This document shows, piece after piece, positions 18,460 to 27,835 of a DNA stretch of 64,000 bases. Below the pieces are notes generated by a model. The model saw only the letters and a program-made list of their open reading frames with translations. It did no database searches and was not told the origin of the DNA. Each line of letters opens with the position of its first letter. Position 1 is the first letter of the stretch. Source of the DNA: Halobacillus salinarum (GTDB taxonomy: Bacteria; Bacillota; Bacilli; Bacillales; Halobacillaceae); contig NZ_CP095073.1 in the NCBI RefSeq assembly GCF_022919095.1, forward strand, positions 3,162,001 to 3,226,000. Reading direction: 5' to 3'. The position numbers and the translations under genes are program-made.

Positions 18460-19497
18460 TTAGTTCGATTTTGAATAGTTGTGAATTAGGTTTGTCAGCC
18501 GTTTTAATGTATCCGGAGAAATGTCCGGCGTTACTCCATGTCCCAAATTAAATATATGAGGCGGGTGGTTTCTGCCTTCATCTATGATCCTTTTTGTTCG
18601 CTCCTCGATAACGTTCCAATCGGAGAGTAATAGAGCTGGATCAAGATTCCCTTGAAGTGGTTTTGTAATTCCAAGCTCTCTTGCTTCAGGTATGGAGAGG
18701 CGCCAATCCAGACCAATCACATCACAAGGCAAATCTGCCCATTCAGCTGTGAGGTGCCTCGCTCCTACACCGAATTGGATCAGAGGTACATTCAGTTCTT
18801 TAAGTTCTGAAAAAATTCTGGTCATGACCGGCTTTATAAACACTCGATAATCTTCTGCGTTCAAATTACCGACCCAAGAATCAAAGATTTGAATCGCTTG
18901 TGCCCCTGCTGCTACCTGTGCATTTACATAAGAAATGACCATGTCTGCTAATTTCTCCATTAATAAAAACCAAGCATCAGGACTGCTGTACATCATTGAT
19001 TTCGTTTTATGATAATTCTTTGAAGGACCGCCTTCGATCATATAGCTGGCCAACGTAAAAGGAGCACCGCTAAAACCAATCAAAGGTACATTAAGCTGTT
19101 CTTTCGTCAACAGTCGAATGGTTTCAAGCACATAAGGAACATCGGATTCCGGATCGATGGTTCCAAGCTTTTCTACATCGCTGCGATTTCGAATGGGATT
19201 ATGAATGACAGGGCCGATGCCTTTTTGGATCTCCACGTCCACTCCGATTGCTGGCAATGGTGACATGATATCCTTGTACAAAATGGCTGCATCCACTCCA
19301 TAATTCTCCACCGGCAGCCTTGTCACATAGGCACAAAGCTCCGGCTGATGAGTAATTTCAAATAAAGAGTATTTTTCCTTTAATTTTCGATATTCAGGCT
19401 GAGATCTGCCAGCCTGGCGCATATACCACACTGGAGTGTAAGCTGTTTTCTCCCCTCGAAAAGCTTTAAGTATTGTATCATTGAATGTGTTCGTCAT
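18460..19497 (-). CDS. hemE: Uroporphyrinogen decarboxylase
   Basis: 345-residue enzyme that decarboxylates the four acetates of uroporphyrinogen III to give coproporphyrinogen III. Signature [10 protein letters not shown] at residues 22-31 (substrate-binding Arg27 and Arg31), [23 protein letters not shown] and NLGHGVTPD. First gene of the haem operon, ten bases ahead of hemH. An AAGGAG site precedes the ATG, and an unusual perfect inverted repeat lies about 55 bases upstream of it. Confidence 0.95.
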   Translation of the reverse strand: MTNTFNDTILKAFRGEKTAYTPVWYMRQAGRSQPEYRKLKEKYSLFEITHQPELCAYVTRLPVENYGVDAAILYKDIMSPLPAIGVDVEIQKGIGPVIHNPIRNRSDVEKLGTIDPESDVPYVLETIRLLTKEQLNVPLIGFSGAPFTLASYMIEGGPSKNYHKTKSMMYSSPDAWFLLMEKLADMVISYVNAQVAAGAQAIQIFDSWVGNLNAEDYRVFIKPVMTRIFSELKELNVPLIQFGVGARHLTAEWADLPCDVIGLDWRLSIPEARELGITKPLQGNLDPALLLSDWNVIEERTKRIIDEGRNHPPHIFNLGHGVTPDISPDTLKRLTNLIHNYSKSN

Positions 19498-19549
19498 GAT
19501 AAAAATCTCCTTTGCTGCCGCTCATATGTCATCCGTTTTCACTATAACG

Positions 19550-19576
19550 ATTTCTCTATTATCTGTATAGAGAAAT
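19550..19576. promoter_or_regulatory. Perfect inverted repeat upstream of hemE
   Basis: ATTTCTCTAT (19550-19559) and ATAGAGAAAT (19567-19576), spacer 7. On the minus strand a TATAGT -10 follows it, with TATACA 17 bases earlier inside the repeat, so the repeat would overlap the promoter. No T run follows, which argues against a terminator. The cognate protein is unknown. Confidence 0.55.
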
Positions 19577-19606
19577 GAATCGACTGTCACTAGATTGTGC
19601 TTTTTT

Positions 19607-21814
19607 TCACAGTTTAAATTGAAGTGTCGTTTGATTAGAAGGTTCCCCTTCTTTTCCAGTCAGAGGATCTACCGGTACGACATAGTACGTTCTATTTTGA
19701 AATACACTAAACACATTGAGGGCAAATTCTCCTTCGCCAGTTACTTCTCCTATCTTAACATCCTGTCCATTTTCCACACGATAAACCCTGTAAATAATGC
19801 GTTTGTCACTCGCAGGTGTCCATTTGAGAGTACCTTTAATTAATGAGAGGCCACCGAAGTTGACTTCACTTGTAACGCTGATGTTAGAAGGCAGCTGAAC
19901 AGGCTTAGGAAGCGGCTTTAGTCCTTTAGGAACGCTAAAAGCATCACTCAAACCTGCCACCCGATCCACATCAGTAAGAATGTCTTTCATTAAACGGGTA
20001 GGGTACTCACTTCCTCCATTTAAATAGTACTCCTTCCCAGATTGATCGTACCCCATCCACAAAGCACAAGCATACTCCGGTGTGTAACCTGTGAACCACA
20101 CGTCTTTATTTTTTCCCTTTACGGTCGGGTGCTGCTGAGTACCTGTTTTTCCTGCTAAAGCTTTTGCATATGCCCCAGAAACGGCCGTACCGTCTTCTAC
20201 AGTGGTTTTCAGCATCTCGGTCAAATCCCATGCGACTTCTGTGCTGAACACCTGCTTCTCGCTGCTCGTATGACGATGGATAATCTTTCCGTTACGATCC
20301 ATAATTCTTTGAATCGTGTAGCTTTCCTGCATTTTCCCTTGATTAGCTATACTGCTGTAGGCCTGTGCCATTTGTACCGGTGAGTATCCATTAGACAAGC
20401 CTCCCAGGGCAATGGACAAGCCTTTATCCTCTGTGGGAAGATCTAATTCCTTTAGGTATTTTTTCGAAGTGTCAATGCCAATTTCATTTAACAGCCAGAC
20501 TGCAGGAGCGTTTTTCGATTCCACAAGCGCTTCATATAACGATACGGTTCCGTCATATTGATGATCGTAATTTTCGGGCTGATAGCTGCCATAAGTCTTA
20601 GGCTCATCAACAAGAAGCGAATAAGGAACAAAAGCATTTTCCATCAGTGCAGGTCCGTAAACAGCAAGCGGCTTTATCGTCGAGCCTGGCTGATGTTTTC
20701 TCAACGTTCGATTGATCTCCCCGTGCTTAAAGTCTCTGCCGCCAACAGCTGCCACTAAAGCACCGTTAGACGTGTCTACGAGAGCAAAAGCTCCTTCTAC
20801 ATCCCCTTTTGAACCAGGCACATACTCCCCGTTTTTCATTTTATTGTAGGCGACTTTTTGAATGGCAGGATCCATTTCTACAATAATTCTGTAGCCTCCT
20901 CTTTTCAGCTCATCCCGGGTGATTTGATACTTGTCGGCAGCTTCCTTAATCACTGCGTCTACATAACTGTTTGACCAGGTTTCATCCGATTGCGTTTGTT
21001 TTTTTCGCACAGCCAATGTAGAACCCTGCATTTTCAGCATCTCATTGATATCAATCATACCCAGATCCTCCATTCGTTGAAGAACGAGATCACGGCGCTC
21101 TTTTGCCTTCCCCGGATGATCAAATGGAGAATAGCTGTTTGGCGCTTTTGGCAGTCCTGCGAGCAGAGCACCTTGAGCGACAGAGAGATCTGAGACATCT
21201 TGATTAAAATAGTAGCGGGAAGCTGCCTCAATGCCATACACTCCATCACCAAAATAGATTTGATTTAAGTACTTCCCTAACAACTCATCTTTCGAATAAT
21301 GCCGCTCCAAATAAATGGCCGCCATCATTTCTTTCGTCTTTCTCATCCATGTCTTATCGTTAGTTAAGAACAGGTTTTTCGCAAGCTGCTGGGTAATAGT
21401 ACTGCCGCCTTCTACTTTTTTCATAGCAGCGATATCACGATAAACAGCTCTCCCGATCGCTTGGATGTCAATCCCAGCGTGATCATAGTAGCGGCTGTCT
21501 TCTATAGCTACAAATGACTGTTTTACATGCTTTGGAATCTTAGAAGCAGGAACTGCTTTACGATTCTTTGCATAAATCTCTTCAATGACTTGTCCATCTT
21601 TCGTTTCCACTGTAGTCTTCGAATCAAGAATAAGCTTCTTTTCATCGACGACAAAACTGCCCCCGAAAATAATGATGAGATATCCAATAACTGCTAACAC
21701 TAAGGTGGCGAGTAAAATTCCGCCGGGCCACTTTAAACGACTTACCCAAGGCGGGAACTTCTCTGTGATTTCTTTCAATTTCAAAACAAGTGCATCCTTT
21801 CTAAATAATTCCAT
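19607..21814 (-). CDS. pbpF: Class A penicillin-binding protein, PbpF type
   Basis: 735-residue bifunctional peptidoglycan synthase. One membrane anchor at residues 31-52; glycosyltransferase (GT51) domain with catalytic Glu in EDSRYYDHAG (Glu105) and GGSTITQQLAKN; transpeptidase with STIK (Ser378), SKN (433-435) and KTGT (556-559). A C-terminal fibronectin-like segment follows (about 645-735). Upstream of hemEHY on the same strand, as B. subtilis pbpF, a forespore-expressed PBP. The start is uncertain: ATG 21814 lacks a clear ribosome site, while a TTG eleven codons in (LKLKEITEKF) has AAAGGATG 8 bases upstream. Confidence 0.93.
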   Translation of the reverse strand: MELFRKDALVLKLKEITEKFPPWVSRLKWPGGILLATLVLAVIGYLIIIFGGSFVVDEKKLILDSKTTVETKDGQVIEEIYAKNRKAVPASKIPKHVKQSFVAIEDSRYYDHAGIDIQAIGRAVYRDIAAMKKVEGGSTITQQLAKNLFLTNDKTWMRKTKEMMAAIYLERHYSKDELLGKYLNQIYFGDGVYGIEAASRYYFNQDVSDLSVAQGALLAGLPKAPNSYSPFDHPGKAKERRDLVLQRMEDLGMIDINEMLKMQGSTLAVRKKQTQSDETWSNSYVDAVIKEAADKYQITRDELKRGGYRIIVEMDPAIQKVAYNKMKNGEYVPGSKGDVEGAFALVDTSNGALVAAVGGRDFKHGEINRTLRKHQPGSTIKPLAVYGPALMENAFVPYSLLVDEPKTYGSYQPENYDHQYDGTVSLYEALVESKNAPAVWLLNEIGIDTSKKYLKELDLPTEDKGLSIALGGLSNGYSPVQMAQAYSSIANQGKMQESYTIQRIMDRNGKIIHRHTSSEKQVFSTEVAWDLTEMLKTTVEDGTAVSGAYAKALAGKTGTQQHPTVKGKNKDVWFTGYTPEYACALWMGYDQSGKEYYLNGGSEYPTRLMKDILTDVDRVAGLSDAFSVPKGLKPLPKPVQLPSNISVTSEVNFGGLSLIKGTLKWTPASDKRIIYRVYRVENGQDVKIGEVTGEGEFALNVFSVFQNRTYYVVPVDPLTGKEGEPSNQTTLQFKL

Positions 21815-21889
21815 AAGATTCGGTTTCCAGCTTGCTAGTTTTCCCCTCTGCTTGCTAAACTAAAATTAATTCAGAAAGGAGACCTCCAT

Positions 21890-22396
21890 ATGAAAGTTTC
21901 GATGACCAGCGGTACCTCGAACTATTTGGAAAAACTGGCTCAAGAACATCCTGAAGCCCATCTTTTGTTCATGCAGGACCAAGACAAGACCCTTGCTTAT
22001 CATGAAGGATCAGAAGCTTCCATTTTTGAAGAAGGAAGAGACTATGAAATTGTTGACTCCTCTGGTGAACTTCAAGCTACAGGTTACGTAGTCATGAATA
22101 ATATCCCTGTCTCCCAGGAAGGCCGTCCAGTATTCGAGGACCGCTTCAAACATAGAGCAGGAAATGTCGAAAACAGAGAAGGATTCCAAGCGATAAAAAT
22201 CCTTCGTCCGCTCAAAGGCAATACTTATGTAGTCCTTACCCAATGGAGAAACAAGCAGGACTTTGAAGATTGGAAAAACTCCCAGTCTTTCAAGGAAGCC
22301 CATAAAAATTCCGGTCCCGAACAAAAACAAAAGCCATCCTTTATTGATGGACCTGCCTATATCACTCAATACAATATGGTTCAATTCGAAGACTAA
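21890..22396 (+). CDS. hmoB: Haem-degrading monooxygenase HmoB
   Basis: 168-residue IsdG/ABM-fold haem monooxygenase. The catalytic residues of B. subtilis HmoB fall at the same numbers here: Asn70 (MNNIPV), Trp128 (FEDWKNS) and His138 (FKEAHKN). The N-terminal half is a degenerate repeat domain, as in HmoB. It would open haem to biliverdin-type products and release iron. Divergent from pbpF with a GAAAGGAG site; it lies next to the haem synthesis operon, giving build-up and breakdown side by side. B. subtilis yhgC has the same setting. Confidence 0.92.
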   Translation: MKVSMTSGTSNYLEKLAQEHPEAHLLFMQDQDKTLAYHEGSEASIFEEGRDYEIVDSSGELQATGYVVMNNIPVSQEGRPVFEDRFKHRAGNVENREGFQAIKILRPLKGNTYVVLTQWRNKQDFEDWKNSQSFKEAHKNSGPEQKQKPSFIDGPAYITQYNMVQFED

Positions 22397-22401
22397 CACT
22401 A

Positions 22402-22439
22402 GAAAAGTGAGCAAGCTGTTACAGCTGCTCACTTTTCTG
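22402..22439. terminator. Bidirectional terminator after hmoB
   Basis: Thirteen-pair perfect stem (AGAAAAGTGAGCA/TGCTCACTTTTCT) with a 12-base loop; T-rich on both arms. Confidence 0.8.
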
Positions 22440-22570
22440 CCTTTATCGTTCTATATAATTGGCACAGGCAGAATAATGGTACATCAGTTACATCCGGGTG
22501 ACTGCAGCTTTCTTCTACCCAAATTCATAAATACTAGATCCTTAGTTTTACAGCCTGCATTCCTGCTGAA

Positions 22571-22999
22571 TTAAGACTGCCTGTTCCTTTGTTTCAAGAG
22601 TAAACGCGCATGGGTAATAAAGATGATAATAAATCCAATACCAGCTAAAAAGGGAATCGTAATAAAACCAAAGACATTCATATATTCACCATTACAAGGC
22701 ACAATACCACAAGAGCCACCTGCTGCTTCCAAAGCCGGTACCTTTTGGACGAGGTAGTGATAAATGGATAGCAGCATCCCCATTCCGCTCATGACTATCC
22801 CCGGAAATGCGAGACTTATTTGTTTTTTTAATAGCGAAGCACCATAGATAATAACAAGGGGATACATTAATATTCTTTGATACCAGCATAACTCGCACGG
22901 AGTGTATCCCAATCCTTCTGAAAAAAACAAACTGCCAAGCGTGGCGATTAAGGCAGCTGCCCACATTAAAAAGAGCAGGTTCTCGTTTTCCTTCTTCAT
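22571..22999 (-). CDS. bdbC: Disulfide bond formation protein, DsbB/BdbC family
   Basis: 142-residue membrane quinone oxidoreductase that reoxidises a thiol-disulfide oxidase (BdbD-type). Four membrane segments; first redox pair CELC (Cys35, Cys38) followed by WYQRILMYPL, second pair Cys97 and Cys102 in SCGIVPC. No bdbD partner is adjacent. In B. subtilis BdbC serves competence (ComGC folding) among other roles, so it fits functionally with comK in the window, though distance makes that only suggestive. Confidence 0.92.
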   Translation of the reverse strand: MKKENENLLFLMWAAALIATLGSLFFSEGLGYTPCELCWYQRILMYPLVIIYGASLLKKQISLAFPGIVMSGMGMLLSIYHYLVQKVPALEAAGGSCGIVPCNGEYMNVFGFITIPFLAGIGFIIIFITHARLLLKQRNRQS

Positions 23000-23189
23000 A
23001 CGTTCACGTTCCTTTCCACTCTCCCAGTGCTATTATACAAGGTATAGAGCGGAAAACAAATGAATAGTGCAAGTGCCTTTAAAAGTTCACAATTAGAAAA
23101 ATCGACCAAAAAGATATTCATTTCCAGGGAAATAGCCGTTCAAGTGTAAAAACCTCGATAAGGAGGAGTTCTGTCCGCGGCAATTTAAG

Positions 23190-23214
23190 GTTTAATCTGC
23201 AGAGATCGGGGAAT
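23190..23214 (+). promoter_or_regulatory. SigmaB-type promoter for ferritin-like gene
   Basis: GTTTAA (23190-23195), 13-base spacer, GGGAAT (23209-23214): near-perfect match to the general-stress SigmaB consensus GTTTAA-N12-15-GGGWAT, 45 bases before the start. Confidence 0.75.
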
Positions 23215-23258
23215 ATTGAAAAAGGGACAATTCATTATCAGGAAAGGATGTTGTTTTT

Positions 23259-23696
23259 ATGGATGAAAAATTAAAAGCATTAATTGATGGATTAAATGAA
23301 GACTTAGCTAATGAGTATGCTGCTTCTATTATGTACACGTATAATGCAGCAGTGGTTTCCGGCCTTTACCGTTCCGCTCTCAAGCCATTTTTCGAAAGTG
23401 AAATTGCTGATGAGCAAAGCCACGCTCTTTATTTAGCAGAGAAAATCAGCATTCTAGGTGGAACACCAACGACAAAACCTGCAGAGGTAAAACAGCTTAC
23501 TGAGGTAAAAGATTTGCTTCAAGAGGCTCGAAATGCAGAATATGATACGATCAAACGATATGAAGAACGGAAACAGCAGGCAGAAGAATTAGGTTTTACT
23601 GAGCTTTCAGTTAAGCTCGACGACTTAATCTCTGATGAGACTGGACACATGGAAGAAATTGACCGTCTTCTTCAAGACCCTCGCCTGCACTCCTAA
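23259..23696 (+). CDS. Ferritin-like (bacterioferritin/Dps-related) protein
   Basis: 145-residue four-helix protein. Ferritin-type iron ligands recur by helix: Glu of ANEYAAS, Glu/His of ESEIADEQSHALYLAEKI, Glu of EARNAEYDTIKRYEER, and Glu/His of SDETGHMEEID. It probably stores or detoxifies iron. No signal peptide. AGGAAAGGATG is the ribosome site. A SigmaB-type promoter upstream suggests stress induction, as for Dps-class proteins in Bacillus. Whether it forms a 12- or 24-mer cannot be told. Confidence 0.85.
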   Translation: MDEKLKALIDGLNEDLANEYAASIMYTYNAAVVSGLYRSALKPFFESEIADEQSHALYLAEKISILGGTPTTKPAEVKQLTEVKDLLQEARNAEYDTIKRYEERKQQAEELGFTELSVKLDDLISDETGHMEEIDRLLQDPRLHS

Positions 23697-23710
23697 TGAT
23701 TACACATCGT

Positions 23711-23743
23711 AGCCTGCAGCCATGAATAATGGCGGCAGGCTTA
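23711..23743 (+). terminator. Terminator after ferritin-like gene
   Basis: AGCCTGC/GCAGGCT outer stem with GCCAT/ATGGC inner stem, followed by a weak T-rich tail. Confidence 0.65.
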
Positions 23744-23822
23744 TTCATTGCTTTCAATTATCTGAATCCTCTGATATATTGTTATGGATAAGAGAATTGA
23801 TAACTACAAGGAGGTTCTCATC

Positions 23823-24995
23823 ATGTGGGACAATTTGTTTCAGGCCATCGATGATCAATATGAAAATATGGTTAAAACAAGACGTTATTTGCATCAACAT
23901 CCAGAAGTATCCTTTCAGGAAACAGAAACTGCTGAATTTATTGCCAATACATACGATAAATTGGGGATTCCTTATGAAAGTAAAGTAGGAGGAAACGGGG
24001 TTGTTGCAACCTTAAAAGGAGGTCGTCCCGGTAAAACCGTGGCGTTGAGAGCAGACTTTGATGCCCTTCCTATTCAAGAAGAAAATGAAGTCAGTTATAA
24101 ATCCAAGCGTGATGGGGCAATGCATGCTTGCGGTCATGATGGCCATACCGCTGCGTTACTAGGTTTAGCAGAAGCCATTCTTCCTTTCAAAGAAGATCTG
24201 CCAGGAACGATTATCTTTCTCCACCAACATGCGGAAGAGTACGCTCCAGGTGGCGCAAAACCTATGATCGAGGCCGGAGCTTTAGAAAAAGTTGACGCTG
24301 TCTTTGGCAGCCATTTGTGGGCGACCACCCCTTTCGGAACAATTGAAACGTCAAAAGGGCCGTTTATGGCTGGGGCAGACAGATTTGAAATCATTGTAAA
24401 AGGTAAAGGCGGGCACGGAGCGCAGCCACATGAAACGAAGGATGCTATTGTTATTGCTGCTCAATTGATAACTTCCCTGCAGCAAATCGTAAGCAGACGG
24501 ATTAATCCGCTTGACACTGCCGTATTAACGGTTGGAACCATTGAAGCCGGACACTCCTTTAATATTATCGCGGACACAGCAAAACTTGTCGGCACCGTTC
24601 GTACGTTTGATGCTCAGGTGCAGGAAGCGATCATTAAAGAAATTGAAAACATCACCAAAGGGGTTTGTACAGCAAGCGGAGCAGACTACGATTATCGATA
24701 TGAGAAAGGATATCCTCCTGTGATTAACCACGAAAAGGAAGCAGGATTTATTTTAGAGCACACACAGAAAGCTGATTCCGCCCTTACTACCCGGGAGGTG
24801 GAACCTGTAATGGCTGGGGAAGATTTTGCTTATTACTTAATGGAAAAACCAGGGGCTTTCTTTTTCACCGGCGCGAACATCCCCGGGCATGACTACCCCC
24901 ATCACCATCCGAAATTTGATTTTGATGAAAGAGCTATGCCCCATGCCGCCAAAACCTTACTTCAAGCTTACTTAACGACTCAGGAGGAAGAATAA
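23823..24995 (+). CDS. yhaA: M20-family amidohydrolase, YhaA-like
   Basis: 390-residue metal-dependent amidohydrolase of the hippurate hydrolase/N-acyl-amino acid deacylase group. Metal ligands: HACGHDGH (Cys103, His105), Glu138-Glu139 of HAEEYAPGG, the His of GSHLW, and the C-terminal His of DYPHHHPKFD. Dimerisation insert includes GKGGHGAQPHE. ATG 23823 is chosen for an AGGAGG site 8 bases upstream. It converges on ecsC with a 16-base overlap, the B. subtilis arrangement for yhaA. The acyl substrate is unknown. Confidence 0.9.
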   Translation: MWDNLFQAIDDQYENMVKTRRYLHQHPEVSFQETETAEFIANTYDKLGIPYESKVGGNGVVATLKGGRPGKTVALRADFDALPIQEENEVSYKSKRDGAMHACGHDGHTAALLGLAEAILPFKEDLPGTIIFLHQHAEEYAPGGAKPMIEAGALEKVDAVFGSHLWATTPFGTIETSKGPFMAGADRFEIIVKGKGGHGAQPHETKDAIVIAAQLITSLQQIVSRRINPLDTAVLTVGTIEAGHSFNIIADTAKLVGTVRTFDAQVQEAIIKEIENITKGVCTASGADYDYRYEKGYPPVINHEKEAGFILEHTQKADSALTTREVEPVMAGEDFAYYLMEKPGAFFFTGANIPGHDYPHHHPKFDFDERAMPHAAKTLLQAYLTTQEEE

Positions 24996-25702
24996 AAATC
25001 CCTTAATAACCGGAGACGGCAGCCATTCATAGCCGTCTCTCCCAATTGTGCAAGCAATTTCCCGTTGGCGACATAACCAACAAAAGCCCCTAACCCCGGC
25101 ACGAGCTGCAACAGTTTAACAAAATCGATTGAATCTCTGTATTCCGTTTGCAGCGTTCTCCACTCAATCTTTTTTCTATCCTCAGGCACATCTTCCCAGT
25201 TTAATACCAGCTTTCTTATCCGGTCTTTTTCCTGTTCACTTGAAAAAGCAAGCATAAACAAGTGTAAGAGATACACTTTTTCTTCATAGTTTCTCACATC
25301 AAGTCCATACAGCTGCCCCATGTCAAACAAAAACTTCATCTTAAAGCTTAGCAGCAGGGGAAAATCTGCTGCCCCAAGCCAAAAACCTCCAAGGCCAGTT
25401 CCTGCCCCTTCCAATGAGGCAAGCTTTTTGTATTGCTTCAGCCGTTCCTTGATTAGCGATTCCCGCTCTTGAAAATTCCAGGACGGGTCTATCTCCAAAC
25501 GATGAATATATTCAGAAGAAGTTAACGATACTTCTACCATTTTCCGTACACTTTCGGTCACCAAATCATGAATTTTATCAGGGATCCGTTCGTTTATAGA
25601 GGTTTGCACACGTTTAGATGTCCGCTTTAGCAGCGGTGGTCTTTTTTCTAATGCTCTGCTCCAGCGTAAAGCTTCTTTGTATACTTGTGACTGATAATCC
25701 AT
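24980..25702 (-). CDS. ecsC: EcsC family protein
   Basis: 240-residue protein of the EcsC family, third gene of the ecs locus. Contains the glycine-rich GAGTGLGGFWLGAADFPLLLSFK segment (in two parts around residue 105-125) and LVPGLGAFVGYVANGKLL near 205-222, both possibly membrane-associated. ATG 25702 has AGAGGG upstream. Separated from ecsB by 34 bases. Function unknown in B. subtilis; loss has little effect there. Its 3' end overlaps yhaA. Confidence 0.9.
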   Translation of the reverse strand: MDYQSQVYKEALRWSRALEKRPPLLKRTSKRVQTSINERIPDKIHDLVTESVRKMVEVSLTSSEYIHRLEIDPSWNFQERESLIKERLKQYKKLASLEGAGTGLGGFWLGAADFPLLLSFKMKFLFDMGQLYGLDVRNYEEKVYLLHLFMLAFSSEQEKDRIRKLVLNWEDVPEDRKKIEWRTLQTEYRDSIDFVKLLQLVPGLGAFVGYVANGKLLAQLGETAMNGCRLRLLRDFYSSS

Positions 25703-25736
25703 AACCGTCCCTCTTTCCACTGATAATTAAAATTGT

Positions 25737-26948
25737 TCAGGTGAGTTTCTGCTTCACATAACCTTGGACAAAGGCAGCGCTGAATAATACGCCACCTCCC
25801 CATACGAACAGCAATCCTAATAGGTTCCACTGAAAGACAAATATCAACCCGAACAGGAAGGTTTGAAAGAATAAAAGCTGGCGGAGCAGCTTGAGTAATG
25901 CTGTTTCTCTCCACTCTCCTTTTAACGGATATAAATCAAGCCAGACAATCGTCCGGTGATGATTCCATAACGTCATGAGCTGGAAAGCCGTTAAATAGAG
26001 AAATAATAGGGCAAACACTATTTTCATCCAGATGTTGGGAACAAACCAGATGGCGAGCCCTCCTATGACAATGAGTCTAAAATACATCCCTAAATAATCA
26101 CTGCTCCTGACGAAGGTAATTCGAAATAAGTAAGCAAATGACTGTTCCTGTCTGTAAGAAATCGACGAAAGAAGCAGTTTAACGATTGGATTTCTCTTTT
26201 TAACCGTGTTTTTCAAATGCGGGACATCCGTAAACATATTCGCTATTCTATAAAAGGTTCTCATTCTCGCCTGATCCTTGCTGACGAGTAGATCCCAGGC
26301 AAGTCCAGCTTTTTTGCTTGCAGTGAAATAGTTGTATAAAATAACGCCAGCAAGCAAAGCCATGACAATAATCGCAAATATCCATTCAGAAGCCGCAAGA
26401 AAATAAAAAATGGAAATGTTCAGAAGAAACTTTACTATTCCATCTATCCTTCTGACGCTGGGGTTTCTCTCCTTAAGCATCCACCAGTTTGAAAGCATAT
26501 TCCACAATTTAATGATAAATACCATACCAATCATTACATAATAGTGGGAGGAATCGTCTGGAAAGGATGCAAAATAAAGCGGCCCAAGAGCAGCTGCAAT
26601 GAGAAATACGAGATAAAGCTGGACGACAAAGCTATAGTAAAGGCATCTTCTAAAATAGTCGTCCAATTGATATTCAGCCGGGAATAAAAATACAAGATCC
26701 GGTTCTTTCAGCAGTGTGCGGACAGGGCTGTAGCTGGCAGCAAACCCAAAGGCAGCTCCTGTTATCCATGCGGTAGGAAAAGAGTCAGGGAGACTGACCA
26801 GCCACTGCTGGTAATAATAAGAGAGAGCTGAAATAAAGAACAGCATTGCTACCGCAATATGTCCGTTAAAAATGTATCGTAAATAGCGGCTTGTTTCTTT
26901 CAAATGTTCAGAGAAGCGTCTCTTCCAAAATGATTTTGCATCGATCAT
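25737..26948 (-). CDS. ecsB: ABC transporter permease EcsB
   Basis: 403-residue integral membrane protein with about 8-10 hydrophobic segments; contains LLKEPDLVFLFPAEY near residue 80, typical of EcsB. With EcsA it forms an exporter-type ABC transporter required in B. subtilis for intramembrane proteolysis by RasP, secretion and competence. Overlaps ecsA by four bases (ATGA), so production is coupled. The substrate is not established. Confidence 0.93.
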   Translation of the reverse strand: MIDAKSFWKRRFSEHLKETSRYLRYIFNGHIAVAMLFFISALSYYYQQWLVSLPDSFPTAWITGAAFGFAASYSPVRTLLKEPDLVFLFPAEYQLDDYFRRCLYYSFVVQLYLVFLIAAALGPLYFASFPDDSSHYYVMIGMVFIIKLWNMLSNWWMLKERNPSVRRIDGIVKFLLNISIFYFLAASEWIFAIIVMALLAGVILYNYFTASKKAGLAWDLLVSKDQARMRTFYRIANMFTDVPHLKNTVKKRNPIVKLLLSSISYRQEQSFAYLFRITFVRSSDYLGMYFRLIVIGGLAIWFVPNIWMKIVFALLFLYLTAFQLMTLWNHHRTIVWLDLYPLKGEWRETALLKLLRQLLFFQTFLFGLIFVFQWNLLGLLFVWGGGVLFSAAFVQGYVKQKLT

Positions 26949-27685
26949 TGGTTCTCTTCCTTTGTTAAACGGATATAAATATCGTCAAGCGATGCACCGG
27001 GGGCTCTAAAAGTATGCTGTAATTCAGAGAGCGTACCCACAGCCCTGATCTCTCCTTCATGTAAAATAACAAATCGGTCGCAATATTTTTCTGCCGTCGC
27101 CAGAATATGGGTGGACATTAAAATACCGGCACCTTTTTGCTTCATATCTTCCATTAAGTCCAAATAAGATTGGATGCCTAGCGGATCCAAACCGACAAAC
27201 GGTTCATCTACAATATATAACTCAGGTTCGATGAGAAACGCACACATGATCATTACCTTCTGTCTCATGCCTTTAGAAAAATGGACAGGGAACCACTTCA
27301 GCTTTTTTTCCATGCGGAACTCTTTTAATAAAGGTTCGAGCCGTTTCTTAAAAGTATCCTGCGCTACATTATAAGCCATTGCCGTTAATTCCAAATGTTC
27401 ATATAGCGTTAATTCATCATAAAGTATCGGCATTTCGGGAATGTAAGCAAGCTGTTGACGGTATTCTTTTGGATCCTGATCAAAGGAAGTTCCATTAATA
27501 CGTACTTCACCTTGCTTTGCCTGCATCATTCCTATCACATGCTTGATAGTCGTGCTTTTCCCCGCTCCATTGAGCCCAATTAAACCTACAATTTCTTTTG
27601 GAAACACGTCAAATGAAATTCCATGTAGTACATTTTTATGAGTATAACCACCGTGAAGACGGTCAATATGTAATAACGGCTGCAC
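26945..27685 (-). CDS. ecsA: ABC transporter ATP-binding protein EcsA
   Basis: 246-residue ABC ATPase. Walker A GLNGAGKST (37-45), signature FSKGMRQKV (a variant of LSGGQ), Walker B LYIVDEP and switch His in MSTHILATAEK. First gene of ecsABC, divergent from hit as in B. subtilis. Energises EcsB. Confidence 0.94.
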   Translation of the reverse strand: MQPLLHIDRLHGGYTHKNVLHGISFDVFPKEIVGLIGLNGAGKSTTIKHVIGMMQAKQGEVRINGTSFDQDPKEYRQQLAYIPEMPILYDELTLYEHLELTAMAYNVAQDTFKKRLEPLLKEFRMEKKLKWFPVHFSKGMRQKVMIMCAFLIEPELYIVDEPFVGLDPLGIQSYLDLMEDMKQKGAGILMSTHILATAEKYCDRFVILHEGEIRAVGTLSELQHTFRAPGASLDDIYIRLTKEENQ

Positions 27686-27835
27686 GTCAATCCCTCTCTT
27701 CGTCTAGGTACATTCTTTCACAAATTTTATCATATTTTTAAACGTGCATGTAATTAACTGCAGAAACAGGTAAGAATCGAGAAAAACGAGCTGATTATGA
27801 TACAATATTACAAACCATTATAAGGAGTGAGAAAA

